Part shown: piece after piece, positions 45,992-57,670 of the stretch
Layout: the number at the start of each line of letters is the position of its first letter
How positions within the stretch are numbered: the first letter of the stretch is position 1
Assembly: GCA_037367405.1 (NCBI GenBank)
Contig: JAZKJV010007240.1
Span: forward strand, 806,001-870,000
DNA: 64,000 bases
Reading direction: 5' to 3'
Source: Ottelia alismoides
Lineage: Eukaryota > Streptophyta > Magnoliopsida > Alismatales > Hydrocharitaceae
Position numbers and translations under genes: made by a program
The notes under the pieces: generated by a model
Databases searched by the model: none
Seen by the model: only the letters and a program-made list of their open reading frames with translations
What the model was told of the DNA's origin: nothing

Positions 45992-46026
45992 TGACATGTG
46001 GCAGCCCCAGGGACTGCCACATGTCA
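45992..46026 (-). repeat. 13-bp perfect inverted repeat in U3
   Basis: TGACATGTGGCAG (45,992-46,004) and CTGCCACATGTCA (46,014-46,026), nine bases apart. In the 5' LTR the same place (54,923-54,957) has CACGTG in place of CATGTG in both arms and one arm mismatch, so the ancestral arms probably held G-boxes. Confidence 0.75.
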
Positions 46027-46878
46027 TCACAAGAAAAATCGAAGATAAAGATTTTCTAAAATAAAAAAAGAAATAGTAAACGACCTCGAATAAAAAATGT
46101 TCCTTCACAAAAAATGCTCGTCTCGATGAGATCTACAACTTTCAAGAAGACATCAAAACCAAAATCGATTAAATGCATGAAGTGATATTTTTGGGGTATC
46201 CCACGTACATAGAATACCATGATTTTTGGGTTTTGTAATTTTTTGTCATTTTTAAACCAGATAAAAAATCCAAAAAAATACAGAAAAATCAAAGATAAAT
46301 AAAGACACCTAAATCTATTTTTTTTGGATTCTTATTAATTAAGAAAATATGTACAAAAATATCAGGTCAAAAACTGCTAAAATACACAATGTACAAAAGA
46401 GGCCCCAAACCCAACTTTCAAATATGAGCTCCGATTCATTTGAACTTGGTCTTGTTTTGAAGGTAATGTAATGTACATTAGTTCAAAAGTGAGTAGGATC
46501 AAATCGGACACTGAATGTGTAGGATATAGGGCCTTTAATCCGAAAATCCTGAAACTAGGGTTTGGGTTTTTGGTCCACTTAACAGGGTTAGTGTTTTTTT
46601 TGTATTTTTCATTTATTCTTGTTAGTGATATGTACACAGTGAAGGTAGTTTTTGATCATTCAGAGTTAGCATGAAGTAGTTAAAAATCTGGGAAGTTAGG
46701 CTATTTATAGTCTTGGATTTTTAGTTTCTTATTTTGTGCAGAAATTATAGATAAAATGCAATTCTTATGAAAACATGCATGAATGCTTATTATGCAGAAT
46801 AGATGCAAATATGCTGTTGATTTTGAGGGATTTGAGATTAATAAATGAGACATAGAGTGATGAATCCGAGATTCATCA

Positions 46879-46895
46879 TCCCCCTATACTTAAAA
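46879..46895 (-). other. Polypurine tract of the nested element
   Basis: Minus-strand TTTTAAGTATAGGGGGA, directly before the LTR start. It is nearly identical to the host tract at 57,671-57,685. Confidence 0.85.
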
Positions 46896-48170
46896 CATGC
46901 TCGTCCCTGAGCATCGAAAAGCAATGCCATGGGGTGAAATGAGATTGGGTTCCATACCAAGATCATGAGCTGAAGGTAAAAATGATACTAGACTCGCCCT
47001 ATGGATTATTAGTGTGGCAGAACTTCTGTGAGACTTAGAATTTTACAATCAACAGCCCTCAAGTTCTACACATCATTGTCACAGTTTCGGCTCAGAAGTC
47101 ATCTTAGATCAATCCTCTTCCCAAAGTATACCCTATGAACATTGAATAACCGACTCATGTGTGTGAAAGGTTTTAGCTCTTCCCATCCAGAATGCCGGAC
47201 TACCATGCTTCTCTCCTCTCCAGTAACTCGTCCTCGGGGTGTCAGGTATTTCCTTCTATGGTCTGTCGCGCTGTGTTCACAATCGAATTGAAGGAGAAGT
47301 TAGAAGAAGGGGAAAAGAACTGGAGGGTGGCCAGTGTAGTCACCTCTCCTTGTGAAGATGGCCAGTGTAGCCGAGTCTCCACCAAGATTTGCAGGTTTTC
47401 TTGAAGCTTGGATCTTTTTGGTCGGATTTTATTTGGTAGTTGCTTCTTTGTATTTGGAATTTTTGGTGGTTCTGCTTGCATATTGTTGTGCCCCTACGAA
47501 TATAGAATCTTTTTGTTTTGTACATTTTTTGGGGTCTTAGAAAGAATTGTGCCCAGCCATCCATCCCTTTTCCGAAGCTTTATTTCAACTCGTACTCCGA
47601 TCTTTAGATTTCCACGCTACCAGAAAAAAGACTCATACAGTCTTCCAACATCCCGTCTGAGTCGAGCTAAGTGCATAGTGCGGGAGTACAAATTAATTCC
47701 CTATTCCAGAGTTGTACCCAGAATGAAGAGACTAGGTTAGACACTAAGAGTCAAACGTTGCACATTGTCATATGGAACTTAAAGAATTAAGTTAAAAGAC
47801 TTGATGTTCTTAAAATCATATTTCTCGATGAAGTTCCTCTGAAAATTAGGTGGATTAAGGTCAAGTCCAGACCACTCTCAGTTTCTGCTCACAACATGGT
47901 TCAGAACCCGATGACTTTTGATAGATGCAAATGAATGCGATGCTGGATGAAGTGCAGGTGTGTGAAATGCAGGCACAACTTTTTTTTTGACGTAAAAATG
48001 AAATAAGAAGCCATTTTTTTCAAAATAATTTGGCCATGGTTAGTGGCAAAACTCTTTTTCTTTTTCTTTTCTTTTGTTTGTTTTTTTTAAATTAGTTACC
48101 CACCCCGTAAATACATATAGACTTACACGAAAGTACGAGATATGGGTAAAATATATGTGAAGTATATACA
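46896..48170 (-). other. 3' untranslated region of the nested element
   Basis: No believable coding frame; the frames over 47,192-47,740 on both strands overlap and are not kept in related copies. About 46,921-47,600 is homologous to 6,040-6,560 (same strand) and, reversed, to about 56,700-57,300 of the host element (shared 'cttcacaaggaga', 'ctacactgg(c/t)c', 'ctccagtt'). Conservation over non-coding sequence in three elements suggests a functional RNA or a regulatory region near the polypurine tract. Confidence 0.7.
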
Positions 48171-48174
48171 CAGA

Positions 48175-48532
48175 CCCCCCTATACTTAGCGAGTGCTGTG
48201 TCCTCAGAGCACAAGAACCGTAAAGAAGACATAGCTCGGACTAAGCGTAAGAGAGTAAAAAAAAGAAAAGAAAAAGAACAAGATTTACAGAACTGCCCCC
48301 CTATACTTAGACTGTGACCCATCTAAGTATAGAAGAGGAGCGGAGAAGAAATGAAACGGTTGGGATATGTTAATGAGGAGAGTGTATACAGGTGGATGTT
48401 GGTTCCCCCTATACTTAGGCTCCGGTCAACCTAAGTATAGAAGAAGGGTGGAAGTGAAGTGATCGGGAGAAAGAGAAGACAGTATATACAGATGGCATCG
48501 ATCCCCCCTATACTTAGTCCTTGGCCTAAGTA
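48175..48532 (-). repeat. Array of four hairpin/G-run cassettes (nested element)
   Basis: On the plus strand each cassette begins with a C-run followed by CTATACTTAG. The pairs are CTATACTTAG (48,301-48,310) with CTAAGTATAG (48,323-48,332); CTATACTTAGG (48,409-48,419) with CCTAAGTATAG (48,430-48,440); CTATACTTAG (48,508-48,517) with CTAAGTA (48,526-48,532); and a longer-looped first one, TATACTTAG (48,181-48,189) with CTAAG at 48,241. Spacing is about 100-120 bases. On the element's own strand each cassette is a hairpin ending in TAAGTATAGGGGG, a copy of its polypurine tract. Confidence 0.8.
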
Positions 48533-48588
48533 GAGGAAGAAGCTGTATAAGGAGACCGATGTGGTCGGGAGGGAGGGTGGGTAGCTGA

Positions 48589-51486
48589 TTAAGGCGGTTT
48601 TCGGCTGATCTTCTTTTGAGCCTGTGATGGGAGATCGGAGTAACGGGATGGAGATGAAGCATATGATTCCCAACTATTATCAGTGTCATCCTCAGAAAAA
48701 TCATGATGGATAGTGGATGAAGCGTTTGAGTCATATGAAAGATATCCATCATCGGAATTATCCTCAGAGGAGTAGTATTCGAAAGTGTACATACTCCAAA
48801 TATTCATGTCTTTTTGTTTCTTTAGTTATTTCCTAAGAATTTGTTCCTTCTTGGGGTCAAGCGGTTTGTCCTCGGATGAATACTTAGAAGCACCGATCTC
48901 AGTCAGCTCCTAAGAAATAATTCCAGTGTATTTGAGGAGAGCAGGAGCATCAACTTTGGATGAATAGTAGTTAGGAACGGGAGTTGTCCAATGAGAATTG
49001 AGTTTTGGATCCTTGCGAAGATATGGCTTTAGAGCTACCGAACTGACTTCACTCATGTAGACTACCTTTTCCGGACCTGATGAGGGATCATCAGCTGATT
49101 CCTCTTCCGAAAGGTCAAAGGTAACTTTCTTTTTCTTGTTTCATGAAGGTGTCGGTTCACTTGTGTATCCAGATGTGTAGCCATTGGAGTTCTTCTCCTT
49201 GGTAGGTTTGCGTCATGTTTGTTTGTTCTTGGTCTTCTGAATGTTGGTGCACTCTCGATTTGGGATGATTTGGTCAAGGTATTCAGAGAAGGTTGCTCCA
49301 GGGTGCGACCATGCATATGTCTCAGCATCGTAGTAGAAGGATTTGTCTATTTTGAGATCCGCGGGAATTGAAATACTGGGGAGAGTCTCTGCATGTTCGT
49401 TTTTAATTGATTCGATGTTGGAGCATTCCTGTATCGAGTTGATGTAATCAATGTAGTCAGAGTAGGTAGACCCAGGGTGTGCCCATGCATAAGTCTCCGG
49501 ATCATATGATTCATGTACTTGATTCTCCATGGTAAGAGCAGCTGGGAATGGAGCAGGGGGGAGATTCTCTAAACCAATAGTCTCATCAACAACAACTATC
49601 TCAGGTATGGTTGCGGGGTAGGGCTCTTCTATCGCTTCATGTTTACGGTTGTCGAGGACTTCGTGGGTTGCCTCAGAAGATCGTGATTTCTCAAAGACAA
49701 GGTCAGATCTAAGTGCTTCCAATGCTTTGAAATTTATTTCTCGAGTCTCGCAATCAATAATTGCCTTAGCCAATGATAAGAACGGCTTTCTGAGAATGAT
49801 TGGAGACTGGGTGAATTCGCCTTGATGCTCAATATCAATGATCGTGAATTCTACTTTGAGCAGAGCACCTTGGAATTTCATGATGACAGAAATGATTCCT
49901 CTTGGTCGTTTTATCGATCGGTCCGCCAATTGAACGATCTCTCATAATTTCCTGATCAGTCCGAGTTTGTTTTCGTGAAATACAGAGGTTGGGAGGATAT
50001 TGATCGGTGAATCATCATCAATCCAAGCATGGGTGAAAATTGTGTCTTTGATTTCACAGTCAAATCTGGGCAACTGCTTCACTATGTGGCTCTTGGTTTT
50101 TCTCCTCAACACCAAGGTGAAGGCCATTGACAAGATTTGTCTTTCGGTCTTTGTTCTAATCTTGCCTGACTTTTTCATAGTTAATTTGTCTATTACAAAT
50201 CTTTTAAGGTTGGAGAAGTGTTCAATGGCTTGTAGAAAGAGAAGTTTAAAAATCAATTTCTTTCCTAGTGCTTCCCATACAACAGGATCCAAATTCTTCA
50301 TATTTACTTCAGTTTCAATTTTTATGTATTTTTTGAGATTTTCAAAATTTTGGTATTTTCTGTGTGGTGTGGTGATGTGGTTAGTTCCTCAGATGAGAAG
50401 GGGTTTTGATGTTCAGAGTATGAGTCAGAGGCATAGTTATTTCTAGGGGAGTAATATGCATAGGTGTCGATGTCGGAATCGTTCCAAGGTTTCTGAACAT
50501 TCTCAAAATTTTCAGCCTGAGATCCAATCATTTCCCCGTTCATTTTTATGTCTGAGCTCCCATAAAATAAACTGAGTCGGTCAGTAAAATTTCTAACTTT
50601 TTCTTCCATTAATTCAAATTTCTTATTTATCCTCAAAATTTATCCTCAAAATTTTGTTCATGATAAATCATGGGAGCAGCCGGTGTGTGTTCAATAATTT
50701 CATCTTCCATTTTCCTGTATGTGTTAAGAGGAGAGTTTCTTAGAATATACATTATATGATCCTTATTTTATGAAAATTTCTCCTCAAAAATTATGGAAGG
50801 AGGACACTCATATGGTCCAGGCATGTGTAGTTGGTCTGAGTAAAGTTCCATCCTACGATTGGACAGAACTTGATATTGTGGAGTCATCATACATGGTTTA
50901 TGTGTTTCTATATGATCAGTCCAGCCCTCGGTATGAGTATCATGTCTGAAGAAGGGTTTGTCATGGTCAATCCAACGCTGATGATCATTAAGTGCAGGTC
51001 TTTCCATCTGGGTTTGGTTTCTCGGCCAGTCATGAGATCAAAGGTATTTTGATCTTGAAATGGCTCATCAGCGAGAATCCAAGAATAAGAAGATTCAGTC
51101 CAAGATGGTAGATGGTCATATGTGGTCGGATGATTGGAGTATAAATTCGATGAGGAGGCCGAATTCATCCACGGGTGAAAGTCTCTCGCAAATATTGGAG
51201 GATAACTGAAAGTGGAGGATTTAGTTGTTTTGGGTCTAACCGAGACAAAGTCATTTTCATAGTATAGCTCTGATGGATTTTCAGATAAATGTTCAATCAT
51301 TTTTGAAAGAGCTGAAAGAAATAATGGTTTGGGTTTGCAAGAGTTTTTGGACAAGAGCTCCATGATGAGGTTTAAATCAAGAATGGAGAGAGATGATTGC
51401 ACAGGATAGCCAAAAGAAATTTTATCAAATGTGCGGCATTTGATCTTCGATATCGGTTCAGGCACACTAATGCAAACACAAATCAA
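48589..51486 (-). pseudogene. Gag/protease-like protein with repeated motif, no RT
   Basis: A decayed frame read from 51,486 down to 48,589, mostly in one phase with a shift around 50,900-50,310. The first part (51,486-50,908) is Ser/Pro/aromatic-rich and not recognised. 50,301-49,942 matches the pre-protease region of the host element. The protease site (about 50,010-49,990) reads WIDDDSPINILP, with the Gly after the catalytic Asp lost. It is followed by 'LADRSIKRPRGI' (from about 49,925). Then two copies of a motif, ETYAWAHPGSTYSDYID (about 49,505-49,455) and ETYAWSHPGATFSEYLD (about 49,330-49,280). The C-terminal part (49,212-48,589) is readable with four stops, has a KKKKVTFDLSEEE stretch, and has no RT or integrase motif. 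The function of this tail is unknown. Confidence 0.65.
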
Positions 51487-51489
51487 ACC

Positions 51490-52840
51490 CCAAGTTCACC
51501 AACTCACACGATGAAGCCGTAAGAGTTCGGCTATTGTCTTTTCGATTTTAATTGGTGATAAAACAATCATGGAAAAAGTTTAGCGAGCTGTTAGGTGCCG
51601 GAATTTTCGTAATGAATGTCCCGAATTCTTACGACTTGTTGCACCTACTTTCAGCCAGTATGGGTGTATGTACGGACCGTAGAACGGCTACCTGTGTTAC
51701 TTGAGGACGGACCCTTACGTAGTGTCCTCTAAACCACCCACTCTGCTAAGGAAATCCGGACCATTTACCGGCTACCCGTAGATCCTCACTGAGAAGTAGC
51801 TAATCATTTTTAATAGAATCAGTAGTCAATATGAAAATCCGGGTTTGGGATCTAGCCTTAAGAGTCGTCTCTCACTCACTCAGAAAATAAAAACATCCAA
51901 GATCGGAGTTGCTCTCCCACAGAAATTCTTGATTTTATGGGTTAATTTAAAACCAGCTATATTTGACAGTCCTAATTTTAATTAGGTGATCACTGAAGAA
52001 TTTAAATGAACACAAATACACGTCTACCGTCCAGTCCCAATTTCCTTTGGAGTTATGTGATAAAACAAGATGGAGAAATTCTGGAAAAATCGATGCACAC
52101 GGAAAACTATGATGAATGCTCAGTTAGAAGACATAAAGTGAATCCTCGCAATCTCCATGTGGGAAGCTAGATAGAATTGAAAAATTATTCTAAATGAATG
52201 CAAGCCGATGAAAAACCGCACCTAAGCAGAAAGTTCTAATAGCGGGAAGAATTAAGTTAAATTTTGGCTAAATTGAACGATCTATGTGCTTCTTAGTTAA
52301 TGTGTAGTGTGGCCTTAGATCCTACGAGCACAATCAAAAATATAAATACTCTTAGAGCCGTATGTGCAGGTCCATCCTAATCGCCACTCAAGTCGGGCCC
52401 CACCCTCACCGGAGAGTGAAACAGGCCACGACACACCATAAAAGAGTTCAGAGTCTTTTTACACATGTGAGAGTCCAAACGGACACCGTTATAAATGAGA
52501 AATTAATTACAGAAAAAAAAATTGTAGAAATTAAAAATCTAGACTTTACGCTCTCTCACGACTCGACTCGATCTTAATTTATTTGCGGCTTTTCAGAAGT
52601 CGGTGAAGATGCTTCGGTTTCTTAAAAACCGCTCCACATATGCCAATCGCAAGAAATATAAGAGAGAAGATGTAAGAGATTTACTCAAAAATAATAAAAA
52701 AATAAAATAATAGAAAGAAATGCTGAAAATAAATGTAGGGAAAATAAAATGAAATTTACAATGAAAAATTCGGGTGTCGGACTACCCAAATGCGGAAAAC
52801 CGAACAAAAATTATCAAAACACAAAACTAAGCCATTTGCC
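51490..52840 (-). other. Leader of the nested element
   Basis: Untranslated. 51,580-51,890 is the counterpart of 36,690-37,010 in the host element. The rest is AT-rich with scattered short frames that I reject. Confidence 0.7.
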
Positions 52841-52841
52841 T

Positions 52842-52858
52842 CCTCGGCAACGGCGCCA
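52842..52858 (-). other. Primer binding site, tRNA-Asp type (nested element)
   Basis: Minus-strand TGGCGCCGTTGCCGAGG, two bases from the LTR end. It matches the complement of plant tRNA-Asp 3' end at 16 of 17 positions. It fixes the orientation of the element. Confidence 0.9.
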
Positions 52859-52860
52859 TC

Positions 52861-55809
52861 TGACGATTCTGGAATCACGGCTTTAAGAGAGATGTTTTTT
52901 TTGTTCGTGCATAAAAAAATATGGTTTGTTGTTCGTCGTAGGCGGCGATTGGAATCGGTCAAGAAAATAACCACACAAAATATTCGTCAATTTTAATCCA
53001 TGCGGTTTTATGTTTATTTTACTTGTACAAGTCTCAAGGTCGAACACAAGGAGGTAAAGGAACAACCAAGAATTATGTCTATCAAAATTCATGCGCGGTT
53101 TTCGAGGCGGTCTATTTTGAAATTTTTAATGCAATAAAGGATGCAAATGCAATTTCGGCCTATTTTAGGGACTAAAATGTGAATTACGATCAAACAATGT
53201 CTGAAAAAAAAGAAACTTGACCACGATGCAAAATATGACGAAATGAATGCACTGTGATTGTTTTGGAATTTTTGGATGCAATATGAATTTTTTTATGAAT
53301 TTTTTTATGAATTTTTAAATGCAAACAAAATGGATTTCAATATTTAATTATAATAAATATTAAATCTACTTGTTTTCAAGGGATAAAATTATCTAAGATC
53401 TATCACTAGGTGATGGATCTTAGAAAAATCCTAAACCTTGAAAATGTGAGATCTAATACCTATTAAAAATCAAACACTGAAATATGCAAAATGATTTTTA
53501 CAGGGCAAACTATGCATGCAAGTGTGATTCACTGTTGGCACGATGTCAAGCACAATTTATTCTACAATACGTGATTTTTTGGGAATTTTTAGAGCAACAG
53601 TTGATCAATAGTAAAATTAAGAGCATAAAATGGGCAAAGTTTACAATTTTTCACAAAATAATTAATTACTAATTAACCGTCAATCACAAAAATATCCACA
53701 GTATGTCAAGACATAGAGAATCAATGGAAGAACATCATGTTATTTTTGTATAAATAAAATGAAGTCTTGTGGAGATCTAAAAGTAATGAGGAACACATGG
53801 GTATAAATGCAATAAATATAAATAAAAAAATTAAGTTGGGACCTACTTGCATTACCTAGAACTCTGGGGTAATATTTGCAAAATGACCAACAGGTCACGT
53901 TCTAGGCACGTGACCCGGTAGGTGGGGCTTGATGTGCAAATAAGTGAACCTCCAGGGGGCTGGTTGTAATTTTTCCCCGATCACGTGCAACACACGTGAC
54001 CTAGGCGGACGTGACACTGACGTCGCCCCTGGGCACGTTCCTCATACGTGCAGGGGGTCTCGGGCCTGGAACGCCCGGCCGCGGCTGGTGGCTGGCAGGA
54101 GGGCTGGCGGCTGAGCCCCCGGTCAGTGCGAGGGTGAAGCATTGGAGAGGTGGTCGGCCCTGGCGGTGAGGTATTGGAGAAGCTTTACGCGTCGGCCGAC
54201 CTCTGGCCGATACACGGCCTAGGGGACGGTGGAGCGGAGGCGTTACTCTGTTGTGGCTGCGACGAGGCTTGATGATGTTGATGAGGTGACCGCCAATGAA
54301 GGAGCACATTTGTCGAAGAAGGCGATGTGGTTGGAGATAATTCGGTGAAGAGGCGACGACATTAGGTAGGTTGCTAGAGATGGCTGTCGGCGAAGTGTGG
54401 AGATGTGACGTTGGCTCGACGGTAGGCGGAGACCGGAGCAAAGGCAGGAGGGCTGAGAACGCCACTGCAACGAGCTTGGACTGCTCGGATCTCGCCGGGG
54501 AGGAGAAGCGGTGCTGTCACCGCCGCGACGGGTGTCCAGGGTGCAATCAGCGGATGGGTTGGACATCGGAGGGGCTTCTTCTTAAATAGGAGAAGGGTTT
54601 GAGCGGCCGGTGGCGCGAGATGTGGAGTTGGTTTGGCGGCGCGAGATATGGGGGGCGGCGGTTAACCGTTGGCGGCGAAGGAGGGGACGGTGGAGGAGAT
54701 GAGGTCAAAGGCCGAGAAGTCAGGGGGGCGTTGGAGGTTGAAGAAGCATAGCAGCTGTTCGATCGGTCGCTGATCGAATGGTTGTGGAGGCGCCATGTGG
54801 CGACGAGCGGAGAGAGAGGAGCGCACGTGCTTGGTGGGTGCTTGGGGGCACGTGCCTCGTACTTGTGTGTATTTAATTAACATTTTTAATAAAAATGAAT
54901 AAATATAAATCACAAAAAATGCTGACACGTGGTGGCCCCAGGGGCTGCCACGTGTCATCACTAGAAAAATCGAAGCTAAAGATTTTGTAAAATCAAAAAG
55001 AAATAGTAAACGACCTCGGATCGAAAAAGTTCCTTCACGAACAATGCTCGTATCGATGAGATCTACAAATTTCATGAAGACATCAAAACCAATATCGATC
55101 AAAAGCACGAAGTGATATTTTTGGGGTATCCCATGTATATAGAATACCAAGATTTTTGGGTTTTGTAATTTTTTGTCATTTTTAAACCATATAAAAAATC
55201 CGGAAAAAATACGGAAAAAATCAAAGATAAATAAAGACACCTAAATCTATTTTTTTGGATTTTTATTAATTAAGAAAATATGTACAAAAATATCGGGTCA
55301 AAAACCGCTAAAATAAACAATGTACAAAAGAGGCCCAAAACCCAACTTTCAAATATGAGCTCCGATTCATTTAAACTTAGTCTTGTTTTGAAGGTAATTG
55401 AATGTACATTAGTTCAAAAGTGAGTAGGATCAAATTGGACACTAGATGGGTAAGATATGGGGCTTTTAGTCTGAAAATTCTGAAACTAAGGTTTGGGTTT
55501 TTGGTCCACATAACAGGTTTAGTGATTTTTTTGTATTTTTCATTTATTCTTGTTAGTGATATGTACACAGTGGAGGTGGTTTTGGATCATTCGAAGTTAG
55601 CATGAAGGAGTTTAAAATCTGGGAAGTTAGGCTATTTACAGGCTTGGATTTTTAGCTTCTTATTTTGTGTAGAAATTATGGATAAAATACAATTCTTATG
55701 AAAACATGCATGAATGCTAATTATGCAGAATAGATGCAAATATGCTGTTGATTTTGAGGGATTTGAGCTTAATAAATGAGACTTAGAGTGATGAATCTGA
55801 GATTCATCA
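52861..55809 (-). repeat. 5' LTR of the nested element
   Basis: 2,949 bp, collinear with 43,948-46,878. On its strand it starts TGATGAATC (55,801-55,809 reversed) and ends ..CGTCA at 52,861. The TATA-like TATTTAAG is at 54,581-54,588. By eye it differs from the 3' LTR by about 8 percent in AT-rich parts and 12-15 percent in the GC-rich part, mostly transitions at CpG. The frame at 54,001-54,465 is the counterpart of 45,063-45,548 but has shifted relative to it. Confidence 0.9.
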
Positions 55810-55814
55810 GGGGG

Positions 55815-56699
55815 ACCGAGTGATTTCGTTGATCTCGTGATCTTTATTTCTTTTGTTCCTTCATTGTAAATTCTTTTCACTCATTCACCTCGTTTTTGCT
55901 CTTCCAGTATACTTACGATGACCAGATCGTAAGTATGAGGGGGGGACGACTGACTTTTATTCTCTTATTCTTTTTCACCCACTTTTACTTAGCACGAGTT
56001 ATGTCCTCCTTTTTCTCTTTTGATGCTATGAGGACAGAGCTCAAGCTAAGTATAGGGGGGTGCGTATATATTGTATATATACTTTTGCCCATAACTCGTA
56101 CTTTTATGTATTTTCCATATCTATAAAATCCATAAAAAGTGGGTGAAGGTTAACTTAAAATCCATCTATTTATTTATCTTTTTATAATAAAATCCTTGTA
56201 AATAAGTAAAATATGTCTAAAATATGTATTTAAAATACTTAAATGAAAATATGTATTTAAAATATGTATTTAAAATATGTATAATACTTATTTAAAATTT
56301 TATCTATTAAAATATGTGTAAAAATCATTTAATCCTTGTAAAAATCTCTGTAAATAAAATTAGTAAAATACATTAGATATTTCATTCAAATAAAATATAC
56401 CTTGTAAAATTCTTGTTCAAATACTTGTTTATAAAAATCAGAAAATCCCTAAAAAAATACAAAGTCCTAAAATCCATAAAAAATACGAAATCCTTAAAAT
56501 CCACAAAAATGACTAAAATTCAGAAAATATACTTCACGAAAACATTGTTACATTTGCATTCGCATTTTTTTCAGAATATGTTTGATTTCTGGAACTAAGG
56601 ATTGTGTCTAGTCTAAAGGATGGAGCTTGATTATGGCCTTTAACTTTCGTTGTAAGGAGCCTAGTTTGGATCTGGAATTTATACTCTTCAGGTCTTTGA
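55815..56699 (+). other. Host element 3' region: two more cassettes and an AT repeat
   Basis: Cassette 3: ATACTTACGAT (55,909-55,919) pairs perfectly with ATCGTAAGTAT (55,926-55,936), followed by GAGGGGGGG. Cassette 4: ACTTAGC (55,987-55,993) with GCTAAGT (56,045-56,051) and an inner pair GTCCTC/GAGGAC, followed by ATAGGGGGG to 56,060. About 56,205-56,330 is an imperfect tandem of 'aaaatatgtattt'. 56,435-56,530 repeats 'ctaaaatccataaaaaata'-like text. No gene. Confidence 0.7.
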
Positions 56700-57670
56700 C
56701 TTAAAATCTTTGGGTTCCATAAGGCCATATTTGGGAAATTAATTCACATGTGCTTAAGTAGAACACTTGGTGTCATCCGTACAACTCTGCACCAGTGAAC
56801 CAATCTTGGACACATGCACTCTACACTTAGCTCGACTTGCATGGAGTTGCGAAGGATAGTATATCTTGGTAGTGTGTTTCTATCCTTGTCTTTGCAGCAT
56901 TGACATCTAAAGACAGGAGAGATTGGGGTTGCGATAGTCGCTTCGGATGAGGAATGGATCTGCTGACACAATTTTTTCTAAGACCTCAAAAGAGGGACGA
57001 AACAAAAGATGCTATATCCGCCGAGGCACAAAAAGATGAATGCAGTGCAAGCAAATTACAAAGCCAAAGCAAAGAAGAAGCCACCAAATACAAATACGAC
57101 CACAATGGTCCAAGCTTCCACTAAAAATGCCTGCACATCTTAGTGGAGATTTAGCTACACCGGTTGAGCTTCACAAGGAGATGCGTCTACACTGGTCGCA
57201 CTCCAGTTTTCTTCTCATTCTTCTATTCTCTCTCTATATTCTATTGTGGACATAGCACGAACTGACCTCAGAAGGGAATACCTCCCTCCCCACAAAAAGA
57301 GTAGCTGGATGAGGAATCAATGGAAGTGTATAGTTGGGATGGACGGTTTCTTCGCTTCTTTAAGAAGGAAGAGCTAAAACAATTCACACACTGTACAAAT
57401 TGACTTTAAGGTTGATAGAGTTTGCGATATGAATAAGTGAGTCTGAACTAGCTGATGAGGTGATCTTGAATAAGGATTTGTGGAACTTGAGGATTGTTGA
57501 GGATAAAATCCAAATCCTAGTTAAGGATCCAACAAAATGCTTGTTTCAGGCCAGATCGAGCTCTGTCCTTTGTCTGTTCTCATGAATTGGTTTAGGAAAA
57601 AAAATCATTCTAACTTTCATTCTTTTTCAATTACTTTTCAAATAAGTGATTGCTAAGGGACTAGCAAAGT
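56700..57670 (+). other. 3' untranslated region of the host element
   Basis: Homologous in reverse orientation to about 46,900-47,760 of the nested element and to 6,040-6,560. Shared marks include the 'tcacaaggagatg.g.ctacactgg' and 'cacttagctcgac' phrases. It ends in the polypurine tract. Minor frames are rejected. Confidence 0.65.

Larger units (their letters stand above)
43948..46878 (-). repeat. 3' LTR of the nested element
   Basis: 2,931 bp. On its own strand it starts with a palindrome, TGATGAATC and GATTCATCA with three or fewer bases between (right edge 46,858-46,878). The other edge has lost its CA (GG at 43,948-43,949). Minus-strand order: U3 with the U3 box (46,381-46,465), an inverted repeat (45,992-46,026), CACGTG boxes, TATA-like TATTTAAG (45,645-45,652), a GC-rich transcribed block (about 45,060-45,640), more CACGTG pairs, and an AT-rich U5 with small aaaaatt-type repeats. 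Frames in the GC-rich block (e.g. 45,063-45,548) are not kept in the other LTR. Confidence 0.9.
43948..55809 (-). mobile_element. Nested non-autonomous Athila-like element, minus strand
   Basis: 11,862 bp. LTRs at 52,861-55,809 (5' on its strand) and 43,948-46,878 (3'). The primer site is at 52,842-52,858 and the polypurine tract at 46,879-46,895. The possible target duplication is GGTGG (43,943-43,947) against GGGGG (55,810-55,814), 4 of 5. The host sequence joins smoothly across it: '..ctaagtatagg' on the left and 'ggggaccgag' on the right. The 6-kb inside has a gag/protease-like frame but no RT, RNase H or integrase that I can find, so movement would depend on enzymes supplied by another element. 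The primer, leader and 3' untranslated region are shared with the host element. Confidence 0.88.

Noticed and set aside
43948..46878. Reading the 43,948 and 52,861 repeats as a large tandem duplication inside the host element
   Set aside because: A primer site next to one copy, a polypurine tract next to the other, palindromic TG..CA ends and a coding frame between them show that they are LTRs of a nested element.
48175..48532. CRISPR-like array because of regularly spaced palindromic repeats
   Set aside because: The repeats are hairpins tied to a polypurine tract, in a plant retrotransposon 3' region, with unequal units and no spacers of uniform size or cas genes.
51208..51486. Possible independent gene upstream of the nested protease
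   Set aside because: It lies in the gag position between leader and protease and is in the same phase as the protease frame, so it is better read as the N-terminal part of the element's own protein.
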